This document shows, piece by piece, positions 10,947-24,100 of a stretch of 64,000 nt of DNA; the first letter of the stretch is position 1; every line of letters starts with the position of its first letter. Made by a program: the position numbers and the translations under genes. The notes beneath the pieces are model-generated. The model saw only the letters and a program-made list of their open reading frames with translations, searched no databases and was not told where the DNA came from. This DNA is from Hydrangea macrophylla (lineage: Eukaryota; Streptophyta; Magnoliopsida; Cornales; Hydrangeaceae): NCBI GenBank assembly GCA_033977485.1, contig CM066988.1:8039501-8103500 (forward strand), given 5' to 3'.

Positions 10947-12041
10947 TTAAGTCCCTATATTCTTGATATGTTTTATGAAATTTCACGCAACTTTTTTTAT
11001 GTGAAATTTCACATAACTAGATCAACTTTTAACAAAAGTTATGTGAAGTTTACCTAACTTTTAAAACGTAGGGACTTTTCACTACAAGAAAAAAAGGAAA
11101 AAAAAAAAACAAAAGTGTTGGACCTAATACTAAAAAAAAATAAAAATAAAAAAATCTTTTTTAGAGGATTTTTACTAAATTTCCCTCTCATCTCTTAAGT
11201 ACTGTTTTTGGTTATTTGTGAAGTAGCCAATTCCAATTTTAGTGGGTAAAAATGAATGATTTCTGCCCATAGGCAACAAAATCACAGAGGGACCTTTCTG
11301 GATGCAACCAAGTAATTTGGTTCTATGACACAGAGACCAATAGGTGCATCTCATTGGGACATAAATACTATAAAATATGACTAACATCTTGAAAAAGTTA
11401 CTGTTCATTGACACCAATTTACATATAGTGGCATGTTAGTGCAGATTGGGACCTAAAATTTGGTTGTACCATACAATATAGTAGTAATCAAGAGTGCATA
11501 GATGTATTAAAGAATTTTCCAATCATAAATTACTCTGCTAACCATATAGAGCAATAGTTTCGCGTGAGCAATATATACTGCAGTCGTCCAAAAAATTAAC
11601 ACAAGGTTTGAAATGCACATCAATGAGAACAGGATACATATTGCCCATAACATCACCCACCCACCCACATACACATACTACAGATATCGAGAGAGAAAGA
11701 GAGGTGCTCAAATGACAACTCCATTATGAAATTCTGATTATCATCAACTTGTGCGCCAATTTCGTAGCAAACTAAAAGAGTACAGCAATTTAAATCCAAT
11801 GGGGTTGAAAATTTATAAACATAAATCTTGTTCCCAATGCACGCACTTGAATAAAACCGACAGAGTAATCCTTAAATGATAGGAATAGGCACTCGAAAAT
11901 AATCCATAATGCTTCTTCAATATGAGTATGAATTTCCTTCTATTTCTTTTAAGCCAAATGAAAGGTAGTTGTTTATTTGAAGTGGATTGAATATTACTAC
12001 CAATATTCACATGTATGCTTGTTCACCATCAAAGGAAGTTC
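10947..12041. other. Intergenic sequence downstream of the reductase gene
   Basis: AT-rich, probably including the reductase 3' UTR (minus strand, just below 12042). A lone CACTACAAGAAAAA string at 11080-11093 resembles a CACTA terminal repeat, but no partner end was found. No other feature is supported. Confidence 0.35.
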
Positions 12042-12196
12042 TCATAGCTTGCTCTTGGGAATCCCAACCGGTGCATCTCTGGATCTCTTTTCCACCGTTC
12101 GAGAAAGTTGCTTGACTGCCTCTTTAGAAAGATGGCGAGGTTTGCTCAACCATAGACCTCCGTCAACGACCAATGTAGTCCCATTGATGTATTTTC
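12042..12196 (-). CDS. Reductase exon 5 with SKL terminus
   Basis: Residues 247-297. The acceptor is TTGAAG|GA. Two bases join the last base of exon 4 to make Gly247, then KYINGT, VVDGGLWLSKPRH and a final SKL with TGA at 12042-12044. Sequence and phase both link it to exon 4 across 19 kb. Confidence 0.92.
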
Positions 12197-15100
12197 CTTC
12201 AAGCATCAAACAACTTAATGAGATTTGCTCTCAATACCAGCAAAAAGATTGTCACAAAACCTAGATGTAAACTAGAACAAACACTGTAATGGAGCACTTG
12301 GTTGAAGGAATCAATCCATCCTTCAAAATGAGTGCAATATAGAAATGAACCCAGTTGGAGTAAAAGGCTTATCACAACACAAAATTCAGGTGAAATAATT
12401 ATCATTCAAATACTAACAAAATATACAAATTTCTAATTCTTGGATAAACACTGGTTTTTATGCAGAACGTGAAGTTTAGTACAAACATAAGAAAGTCGAT
12501 CTTTAGAGCAGTAGCTACAAATAATTCAACTAAACTTGCGAATATGTCTTATTCTATTTCTTGTTTGACGTGTCCTCGTACTCGTACCTAAATCTCGAAT
12601 CCTTAATGGGCAAGTCCCCCTATCCTAAAATACTAAGTCGACCGAGCCTGACTCCCAGATTCATATCCACACCCGACATGCGTACCTTGGGTAACATAGA
12701 CCACGAGTCAGATTTACAGATGTCATCCCAAACTTGCCTTACTCCTTTAAATTGCTCCCCAAATCCGTCCCATTAGAGTGTAGGGCAGGACAACTCTCCA
12801 AATTAATCGAGCGCCTGTCATTCCCTAAGCATCGAATTAGGACAGTCGGAAAGAGTATCTTATGAGGCTGTGTGACTAAGTGCGGGATGGAAGGCTACAC
12901 AATAGAAGGTTTGTGGCAGGGGAGGCATGTTGGAACTAAAGTGGGGTTCACCAAAGAATGGTTAATTAGTTACAAGTTCAAGGGGGTGTACTTTTAAGCC
13001 AATAGGTCCATTTTAGAAACATTGTCCATAATAAGTCCCCAGGATGTTTTAAGGACCAAAATTACCCCTGGGTCTGATATGTGCTCGCTTACTATGCACT
13101 GCCATGTATGGTAGTTTTTTTTTTTCTTTCTAAAAATAAAGGAAACTAAAATAGCTCGTCCTAACTTATCGCTCGATGATTAGGGTTTTTGAAATTCAAA
13201 GAGCGTGACAATGGGTTTTCTTCGACTTCACGTTTTCGTTTCGAATTCAAACGACTTCCACAGGACCACAGCATTTGAGAGGGATCGAGGTTTCAAGCGA
13301 TGAACTTACATTATTCCTCCTTTTTTCGTAAAAAAATCGCCATTGAGGAAGCATCAAAATGGGTAGAATGGGTAAGTAAAAGCCGGTTTTGCATACAAAC
13401 AACGTTAATTTTCTTGCAAATGGACCTTTTTTTTCCTCCATTTTTTGGGTGTGATGGTGAGGTCATGTATGTGTGACAATTCTGGGGTTTTTGCGCTCAA
13501 AGTTGTTGTGTCAGAAAAAATCTAGGGTCAAGGTTTATGATTACAAAGTTGAATTTTTTTTGCATTCTGATAACCAAACCAAGCCTTGTGTGCCAATCAA
13601 TTGGGGTCGGTTGTATGAATCCTTTTACTCCATTCTGCACGATTAAGAGCTATATGCTCATTTAAATTATATATATTCATATCTTGTTGCACTACATATT
13701 CCCAAGTCAGTCTAGGTCTGCCTCTCCCTCTAACTATTCCAGACACTACGATCTTATCACTCTTTCGCACAGGTGCATCTACAGGTCTTCATTGCACATG
13801 GCCGAACCATCTAAGTATATTCTCCCTCAACTTATCCTCAATATGTGTCACTCCTACAGTCTCTCGGATGTACTCATTTCTAATTCTATCTTTCCTAGTC
13901 TTACCACACATCCATCTTAGCATCCTCATCTCTACTACACTCACTTTGCTAATGTGTTGTTTCTTAGTTGCCCAACACTCTGTCCCGTAGAGCATAGCTG
14001 GCCTAATAGCTGTCCTATAAAATTTTCCTTTCAATTTTGCTGGTACTCTCCAGTCACATAATACTCCGAAAGCACTCCTCCACTTAAGCCAGCCCACTTT
14101 AATTCTATGGGTCACATCATCACCAATCTCTTCGTCTCTACTGATCATTGAACCTAGATAGCGAAAGTGTTCCCTCTTTGGGATCTTCCGATCTTTGATC
14201 TTCACTGCTTCGTTGTCTCTACTTCCACTAAATGTTAGTGTTTGTATTGCACTGTGATCCTGTAATACCTGTAATTTTCTTTTCTTTAATATTATTAGTT
14301 TCCGAATTTTTGGCATTTGACTGTCTAACTTTATATTATTTTAATTACGTGACGATATTGACGTGTCATAGTGTTAGTAATTAGACTGTAAGCACCGTAC
14401 TGGCTCGATCGTAATAAGACTTAAACTAGTTCCGTACCTGTACCCAGACATTAGAAATAATACCCGGTTGCACGTAAATCGAGACTGACACGTATATCGA
14501 GGAACTTATGCACGTGAACCGAGAAAGTGGCACGAAACCCAAGGTGGGCCCCACCATGGCCGGCCACATGGAAGCTACATGCAACCCCATTGACACATGT
14601 CACCACCCCATGTGACACTTGTCCACATGTGGGACACTTGTCATTGCATGTGCACATGCAAACATGCATGAAGACACCTCCCCCTCCACCATATCTATAT
14701 AACCATGCATATACTCATGCATTTCATTTTCTTTGGCCTAAAAATCTGCACATGAAGAGAAGGCTAGGAGGTTAGAGATACATAGAGAGATAAAAGAGAA
14801 GTTAGGAGGAAAATCAAGAGTTGATCCTCTATTTCCTTGTGAGCACCTTCATAGACACACTCATATACTTACATCCACACCACCATGGGGACTTAGGAGC
14901 TGTGATTATAAGTCCTAGAAGTCCAAGAAAATTCCTAGAAGAAAGAAAAGTCAAGAAGTTAGAAGAAGAAGGAGTTTCACCATTGAAGCTTGTGTTCAAG
15001 CTTCCTAAGCTCAAATCCAAATCCCAAGCTCAATTTCAAGTTTAGGTGAGTATTCTAACTCACTTTAGAACCTATATAGTATGTAGTAAATGTTTAGTAA

Positions 15101-18100
15101 TTGTTTGATGTTGTATTTTGAGGTTCTATGCAACATGCAAGACAAAATTTCAAATCTGGGAAGCTGAAACTTCCAACAGAATGTTGTTTAGTAAAATGAA
15201 CATTTTGAGCAATTCAAAAATGGGAATGAGGCTAGGTTTTTTTGTGGAGAAAGCTAACTTATTTATCTACAAATAACTCTTCTATAGCTCAGTCTGAAAA
15301 TCACTTCTTCATAGGTGAAATGTACATACAACGAAGTACTTTAAATCTGAGAAACAGAAACCTCCAGCAGAATGTAGTTTAGTAAAATGAGTGTTTTAAG
15401 CATCTCCGAAATCTGAATTAAGTTAGGTTTTTTTGTGGAGAAAGCTATCTACAAATAACTCTTCTATAGCTTAGTCTAGATATCACTCCTTCATAGGTGA
15501 AATGCATGTACAACGCAGTGTTATAAATCTGGGAAACAGAAACTTTCAGCAGAACATAGTTTAGTGAAATGAACGTTTGGAGCAGCTCAAAAATCATAAA
15601 GAAGCTAGGTTTTTTTGTGGAGAAAGGTGATTCATTTATTTACAAATAACTCTTTTATAGCCTGGTCTAAAAATGACTCCTTGATAGGTGAAATGCACAT
15701 GCAACGCAGTACTATAAATCTGGGACAGAGCAGTCCGAAAATATAGAAATGTCCAAGTAAAATAAATATTTTGAGTACTTTGAAAATGTAATTGAAGCTA
15801 GATTTTGTTGTACATGAAGATAATCCAATTATATACAATGTTCTAGTTTTGAGTTTGATCTACAAATCAATTTATCATGCCCAAATAAATCATATCAATT
15901 CAGTCGACATAGTAAAATTAATTCCTGGCAGATTGTATAACTACTTGTATGATGTGTTTATTGATGATGCTTGCTTTCCGGTACCTGTGTGGTTATGGAT
16001 ATCTTGTGCTATCGCGTAGATGAGTATATTAAGGCTTTCGTCTATATGGTTATTGATATCAAATCCATGTTATAGATCTATGAGCTACATGCTATGTTTT
16101 TCCGTTACCGCGAATCTAGTGTATTGACCATTAAAAGTTCATACCCAAGCTTTTAGTATGTTGTACGGCACGATAATTGCGTCGATAGCAATTGGGTAAG
16201 TTTCCATCGTAAGTATACTATAACAAAACATAATGACGGATGTATAACGTAACTTTGAAAGTATAAATGAAAGTAATTAACAAACTAAACTACGGAACGA
16301 GTGACGCGAATGCGGTCCAGGATACGTACGGACTAGTTGTACTTGATCAAGGGCAGCGTATGTCAAGGATAAGTGTTGGTTAGGTAAACCAGGCCACCGG
16401 GGCCGGGAGGGTAAGAAAAGGGATGTGTTGTTGAGTTGTGAAGTGGTGACTCTTGAGTATTCTTTCGGTTCTTCGTGACGAAAGGGATACGGTTAAAATG
16501 TGACTATTGTAAGTATACTTTCGGTTCTTCGTGACGAAAGGGATACGCGTAACGCTTTCGGTTCTTCGTGACGAAGCGGTGATTCTTTGAGTAAAGACTC
16601 ATTTCGGTTCTTCGTGAGGAAATGGATGTTCTTGTACTCCGTAACGCTTTTGGTTCTTCGTGACGAAGCGGTGATTCTTTGAGTAAAGACTCCTTTCGGT
16701 TCTTCGTGAGGAAATGGATGTTCTTGTACTCCGCTTTCGGTTCTTCGTGACGAAGCGGTGATTCTTTGAGTAAAGACTCCTTTCAGTTCTTCGTGAGGAA
16801 ATGGATGTTCTTGTACTTCGTAACGCTTTCGGTTCTTCATGACGAAGCGGTGATTCCTTTAGTGAAGACTCCTTTTGTCAAATGAAGATAAAATGATAGT
16901 GAAAAAGCTTAGGTTACTAACCTTGGTTAGAACCTTTTATATTAAGAAGAAAGACAAATATTACAAGTAGGTCCTTGGACATACAACAAAATACAAAACA
17001 TAACAACTAAGAAGAATAACTAACAAATAACTCTAACACTCCCCCTCAAGCTGGTACAAATATGTCCCTCATTCCCAGCTTGTCCAGAATAGTATGAAAT
17101 GGGCGACTCCCAACGGCTTTAGTAAGAACATCAGCAACCTGATCACATGTCTTCACAAAGGGAACACAAATAGTACCACTATTAATATTTTCTTTGATGA
17201 AGTGTCGATCGATTTCCACGTGCTTTGTTCTATCATGTTGAACAGGATTATGAGCTATACTGATGGCCGCTTTATTGTCACAGTATAGCTTCATAGAATC
17301 TGTCAGTTCAATCTTCAAGTCCTTCAGCAAAGACTTGATCCACAACAACTCACAAATACCTTGGGCCATAGCCCTGAATTCGGCTTCTGCACTGGACCTA
17401 GCCACTACATTCTGTTTCTTGCTTCTCCAGGTAACAAGATTACCTCCTACGAACGTGCAGTACCCTGAAGTGGACCTCCTATCTGTAATTGAACCGGCCC
17501 AATCAGCATCAGTGTACGCTTCCACCATTAGGTGGTCATGTCTCATAAAGTGCAAGCCTTTTCCCGGAGCAGACTTTAGATACCGAAGAATCCGAAAAAC
17601 AGCCTCTTGATGTGACTCTCGTGGAGAATGCATGAACTGACTGACAACACTTACGGCAAAAGCAATATCTGGACGAGTGTGAGACAAATAAATAAGTTTA
17701 CCAACTAGTCTCTGATAACTCCCCCTGTCCACTAATTCCCCACTGCTATCATCACCAAGCTTCTGATTTTGCTCCATCGGAGTATCGCAGGCTTTGCTGC
17801 CAAGCATCCCTGTTTCCTTTAACAAGTCAAGGACATACTTCCTTTGGGAAATAAAAATCCCATGCTTGGATCGAGCAAGTTCGATCCCAAGAAAGAACTT
17901 CAAGACCCCTAAGTCCTTAATCTCAAATTCAGAGGCTAATTGCTTCTTCAACCTTTCCATTTCTTCCAAGTCATCTCCTGTTAGCACAATGTCATCAACA
18001 TAGACAATAAGAGCAGTAGTCTTACCCTTTGATGAGTGTTTGATGAACAATGTGTGATCTGCATTACTCTGTCTGTACCCAAACAGTAGCATAGCCCGTG

Positions 18101-21100
18101 TAAACCTCTCGAACCAAGCTCTAGGAGACTGTTTGAGGCCATACAAGGATTTTTTAAGCCTACAAACCTTCCCATCTGTCTTGGAGTCCTCGAAACCTGA
18201 AGGGATATCCATGTAGACCTCTTCTTCTAAATCACCATGCAAGAAGGCATTCTTCACATCAAACTGGCGAAGAGGCCAATCCCGATTTGCTGCGAGAGAA
18301 AGAAGAATTCTGATTGAATTCATTTTTGCAACTGGGGCAAAGGTTTCCTCATAGTCCACCCCATAAGTCTGAGTGAACCCTTTTGCCACCAATCGAGCTT
18401 TGTACCTCTCAATAGAACCATCAGCTCGATGCTTCACTGTGTACACCCACTTGCACCCCACAGTCTTCTTTCCTTCAGGTAACTTGGTCAATTCCCAAGT
18501 GCCAGTCTTTCGAAGAGCTTTCATCTCCTCAGTCATGGCATGTTTCCACTTGGAATCAGCAAGAGCTTCCTGTACATGGTTAGGAATACTAACAGAGGAA
18601 ATTTTGGAAAGGAAGGCTTTATAGGAAGGAGATAGATGAGAATAAGACACAAAGTTAGATATAGGGTGTTGAGTGCATGATCTAACACCCTTTCTAACAG
18701 CTATAGGAACATCTAAATCATTTAAGTCGAGAGAGGGTGTATCAGAGGAATTACCTGAATCTCCATCACTGAGAGGGAATGGCAATGGTAGAGGAGAAAT
18801 AGGACCAGTATTACTTTCTGGAGTCTCTCTGACTCTTCTTTTACTCCATGTCCCCCTAGAATAAACTCTCAACTCACTCTCCCTCGGCTCCTCAACTACC
18901 CCTTCTCCTTCTTCAGGTTCACCTTTCTCCATCTCAGGTTTCTCTCCCTCAACTCTCCCCGTCTCCAACTCAATCATCATAGGGGAAACAGGTAGCCCTT
19001 CACATCTAGACTCCCCCTGAAGGGGTACCGTAGAGGCAATAAAGTAGGACTGGGACTCACGAAATGTGACATCCATAGTGACGAACCATTTCCTAGAAGG
19101 TGGATGGTAACATTTATAACCTTTCTGAGTGGGAGAGTAACCAACAAACACACATTTAATAGCCCGAGGATCTAACTTTCCACGGTTTGGACTGTGATTA
19201 TGAACGAAGCACACACAACCAAAGACACGGGAAGGGATGGAAGAGGAGAGAGAGGAGTGGGAAAGAACCTCAAGGGGGGTTTGCTTATTTAACACCTGGG
19301 TAGGAAGACGGTTAATAAGATAAGCGGCAGTTAAGACCGCCTCACCCCAATAAGACCGAGGAGCCTGAACCTGAAAAAGTAAAGACCGGGCAACATCTAA
19401 AAGATGACGATTCTTACGCTCGGCAACCCCATTTTGTTGTGGAGTGTCGGTGCAAGAAGTCTGATGGACAATTCCATGGGCACAAAAAAACTTGCTTAGA
19501 CCCGAATCTATGTACTCACCCCCATTATCGGACCTAAAAACTTTCACAACTGCCCCGAACTGGGTACACACCATTTGATGGAAATTTTGAAAAATAGAGA
19601 AGACCTCTCGCTTTTCTTTCATCATGTACAGCCATGTAGTACGAGAACAATCATCAATAAAGGACACAAACCACCTATGACCTTTCAGAGATGCGGTACG
19701 TGAAGGACCCCAAACATCAGAATGTATTAATGCAAGAGGAACTGAACTTCTAGTATTACTGGGAGCATAAGTTGCTTTAAAATGTTTCCCAAGTTCACAT
19801 GCATCACAAAAAAACTTGGAATTTGAAGTTTCATAATTAGCAACAAGAGATGGAAACATAAATTTTAGTAAAGAAAAGGATGGGTGTCCTAAACGCCTAT
19901 GCCAAAGCATTAAATCTTCAGTAGAATTCTTCAAAACGACGGTATTATTAGCAAGCTTCTCCCCCTCATCCTTCTCATCCAAAAAATAAAGTCCCTGCGT
20001 CTCTCTACCACTGCCAATCACCCTCTTCGTGATAAGATCCTGAAAAATACAGTGAGAAGGGAAAAAGGTTACACAACAATTTAAATCTCGAGTAATACGA
20101 CTCAATGATAAAAGATTATGAGAGAAACGAGGAACATGCAAAACTGAAGTCAGGGGTAAGGAAGGAGTGACACGAATAAGACCTTTCCCCGAAACAGAGG
20201 AGAAGGTACCGTCGGCAATTCTAACTTTGTCCTGACCTGAACATGGCTTATAATCATAAAAAAGATTAGAAGAGCGAGACATATGGTCAGAGGCTCCTGA
20301 ATCAATAATCCAAGGAGAGGAAGAGTGGGAAAGAAAAACTCTTGCTGGCTCAACTACATTACCTGACTGTGCAAAAGACGACGAGGTACTAGTGGCAGAC
20401 GAGGAAGTGCACCGGGCTAGCAAGTTCCTGAGAGAATCAAGCTCAGTAGAGGACAGAGGGCTCGGCTCAGAGGCAGGAGCAGTATCACCGGGAGTAGAGT
20501 CAGAAGTCTCGGTAACTGCAGAATGATGTGCACGGGCAGCCCCTCCACGGCCAGCAGAACGACCCCCACGACCTCCTCGGCCTCCTCCACGACCGCCTCG
20601 ACTACTAGGGGGACGACCATGAAGAGTCCAGCAATTGGCCCGGGTATGATGGGGCCGATGACAATAATCACAAATCACCACAGGTCGATCAGAAGGAACC
20701 GTCTGCTGCTGGGTTCCTTCTCTAGGCGGAACAGAGACAAGGGCAGAACGCTCAGTGGATGTAGGCGAAAGCATAACAGAACGACGACTCTCCTCGTTCT
20801 GTACATAAGCGAAGGCCTCCTGAAGGGGAGGGAGAACATCCATCCCAAGAACCCGACTACGAACAGCATCATAATCGGAATGAAGCCCTTGAAGGAATTT
20901 GAAGACTCTTTGCTTCTCAAGAAGTTTCCGGTACTCCTCTGCATCAGTGGCACAGACAGGCTGGAAGGACTGCAGATGATCAACTCTGTCCCAACTAGTA
21001 GTAAGGAAGGTATAATATTGGGTGACTGTCATTTCACCCTGCTCGGATCGGTCAATGGAACGGATAAGCTCAAACTCTTGAGCATAGTTCCCCCTTCGAG

Positions 21101-24100
21101 AGAAAGTGGAAGCAACGGTGTCCCAAATAGCCCTAGCCGTCTTCATGCGATAAAAACTCTCACCAATTTCAGGGACCATGGAATTGATGAGCCAAGACAT
21201 GATAATGGAGTTCTCAATCTCCCACTTGTCATATCCCGGATCAGTAGTAGAGGGGGCGGTGATACGCCCGTCAAGATGTCCCATCTTCCCGCGTGCCTTC
21301 AGATAAAGTTCTACCGCCTGTGACCATTTCAAGTAGTTTTGGCCATTGAATGGAATGGTAGTGATTTTTAGATTGGGATCCAAGGGGGTAACCACAGTCT
21401 GAACGGTCGGTTTATCAAGGTCCGCCATGTTTTTGTGCCCGAATGGAAAACCCACACAATATGAAGGAAGACGAAGGAGATGGGTACCAAGAAATCAACA
21501 AAATTGCTTCAAGGGTCCATTAAGGGACCAACACTACACCAAACAAGTATCACCAATCAAAATAGTAGCCTTGGAATGGTGTCTTGAAACAAAAAAACAG
21601 AGGAAAAGAGGTTTTAGGGTTAGGAAATTAGGCCAGAGTGTTTCGGCGCAGCCTATGGAAGAACACCCAAGCTTCGGCGCAGCCTGTGGAGGTCTGCTGG
21701 GCTGCGGCGCAGCTTGGGGTGGTGGTGTGAGCTGCGGCGCAGCCTGTGGTGGTGGTCTGAGTTGCGGCGAGGCTTGTGGTGGTGGTGTAGGTTCCGGCGC
21801 AGCTTGTGGTGGTGGTGGAGTGGTGGTTTGTTTGATTAGGGTTAGGGTTTTGAGCTAGGCTCTGATACCATGTCAAATGAAGATAAAATGATAGTGAAAA
21901 AGCTTAGGTTACTAACCTTGGTTAGAACCTTTTATATTAAGAAGAAAGACAAATATTACAAGTAGGTCCTTGGACATACAACAAAATACAAAACATAACA
22001 ACTAAGAAGAATAACTAACAAATAACTCTAACACCTTTCAGTTCTTCGTGACGAAATGGATGTTCTTGCACTCCTTAACACTTCGGTTCTTTGTGACGAA
22101 GTGGTTGATGAAAGATGTTTTGGTTGATGAAAGATGGTTTGGTTAGCAAGAGATACTTTGGGTTTGTAAATGACGTCGGATGTTAGAAATGAATGGTAGT
22201 GGCATTAAGAGTGTCTAGATGGGTCTCCTGAATTGTTTGTATTCCTATCGAATACGTAGTCGGGTACGCTAATAGTTATAATTCGACGGAGAGAATGTAA
22301 AGATCCTAAAAGACATGTTGAAAGGTAGTAAATGTATTCTTATTGTTTTTTACTATATACTTTCCATTTGATTTAGCTTACTTACTCAGCTTTCATAAGC
22401 TGACGACGTTCATGTCGCTGGACATTCCCATGTTATGAAGGTTATGAAGCTACGCAAGTGAGGAGTACCCAGGTTATGAAGCTACGCAAGAAGGAAACAT
22501 TGAAGAAGATTACACTGAAGATGACTATGGTTATGCTAGTTAGAGAGAAGACTAGCAGTTATCCTCTGTAAATGTTTTTTATTATAACCAGAAGACTTAG
22601 CATATATTTCGTAATAGTTTTGTAAGGACAAGAGCCATAAGACTCTGATGTATTTATAATGATCTATTCACTAGCTAAGTACTTTTGACTTCTCTTTGTA
22701 ATATATTCCAGTAAGTAAATGATGGTGTTATCCTTTTATTATATCGTTTAGTTATTATTATTTGGTCATGGACAATTCGGCACTGCAACCAGTCACGTGT
22801 CTCAGGGTCCAAGATGAAAAAAAAAAAATTTAAATTAAAATTTTTCCATATTTTGGCTACGCCGGGGCGTGACAGATCCAATCTCAAGGTTGGTTTGATT
22901 GCAAATGGCAGACAGTTTTTTACAGTCCAAAAAATCTAGGGTTTATTCAAAGACTAGACACAATGTCATGAGAAATTCAAATGTCCAAAATGTTGTGTTT
23001 TTCATTAGTTTTGCTCAATCTTAAAATGATGTGATAAATTCCATTCAAAAAAAACAATGTGATAAAATTCCCCAGCTTGTGTATTTTGCGATATTAGTCA
23101 TCAATTTTTGTTATATGTAGGGGAGGAACCACATAGCGGCAAGAGAGGGCCAAAAAAAATAATGTGATAAAATTCCCCAGCTTGTGTATTTTGCGATATT
23201 AGTCATCAATTTTTGTTATATGCAGGGGAGGAACCACATGGCGGCAAGAGAGGGCACATGCCCTCCCTCAACCTTTGAAATTTATGTTTTAACCCTATGA
23301 AGGGTTATTCTATATGCATTGGTGCCCCTCTTGAATTTTTTAATTTACCCATTCTAAACTCATAAATCTCATTTTGATCCTAAAATTTTTTTAACTTTCA
23401 CTCAGATAAACATCTTATTATCTCACTTAGCGTCTAGCGTTTAAGGCCTTATAGATATTCATTCTATACATACTAAGGATTAGTTATTTTATAAGTTGTA
23501 CTAATGGGGAAAGTAAAAATGAAGATTAAATTAAGCACATGAATACTTTTCTTGTTTGTAAGAGTTGTGGGGAGTTTGTCTTTGAATAATCATGCTTTAA
23601 TCCCCAACCTACTATATGTCAGTCTCATAGATCCACCACACAATTTTTAGAACCCTAGAATTCCAAAATTATAGTGTTCTACCAAACCTTTGTCCAATGC
23701 CCGCTTGCATATGGTCGTGCATCTTTGGACAAAGTACCTCACTCCACCTTCTGCATTGGGCACTCTTCTCAGCCTTGTTTTCCATCTTTTGAACCTTATA
23801 ATGTCGATCATATTAGCAATCAGCAAGTGACGTGCCTCGTCGATCTTTCCGTTCCATGATTCCACTATGTTTGAGCACATCTCACTGTACTGCTACCCAT
23901 AAAAAAAAATGCATTACATCAATTTTGTATCTGGGTAAATCAGTCAAAAAGTCTTTAACCCGTCTAGCCACCTTCAACTTTATGTGGTATTTCTCAAAAT
24001 CGGATGCACACTCCCTCATTATCTACTACGAAACTTAAGATGAACACCTTTGAGCTAGTACACGAGATTTATTCCTCATGTGGAACAAATCAAACCCATG

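Larger units (their letters stand above)
16876..22033 (-). mobile_element. Complete, young Ty1/copia retrotransposon, 5158 bp
   Basis: Two 163-bp LTRs (16876-17038 and 21871-22033) are identical base for base. CCTTT target duplications flank it (16871-16875 and 22034-22038). It has an initiator-tRNA-Met primer site, a polypurine tract and a single intact gag-pol frame. Short LTRs and one polyprotein are typical of small copia lineages such as Ale/Retrofit, but lineage is not proven. Identical LTRs indicate very recent insertion and intact ORFs suggest it could be autonomous. Confidence 0.96.
14261..22874 (+). mobile_element. Solo LTR, about 3.46 kb, carrying a nested copia element
   Basis: It begins TGTAATACCTG and ends GGGGCGTGACA and is flanked by GATCC on both sides (14256-14260 and 22875-22879), so it is one insertion. 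Removing the copia element at 16876-22033 and one copy of its target duplication leaves about 3.45 kb with no coding capacity or primer site, hence a solo LTR. A TATA box (14693-14704, TCTATATAACC) is followed about 350 bp later by a splice-donor-like GGTGAGT (15045-15051). Size and termini resemble large gypsy-type LTRs; family is not established. Confidence 0.85.

Noticed and set aside
20523..21323. 266-aa plus-strand ORF
   Set aside because: Shadow of the copia gag region on the opposite strand; biased composition, no domain.
21429..21455. Nine-residue extension of the copia polyprotein
   Set aside because: It starts with GTG; the first ATG at 21428 is the plausible plant start.
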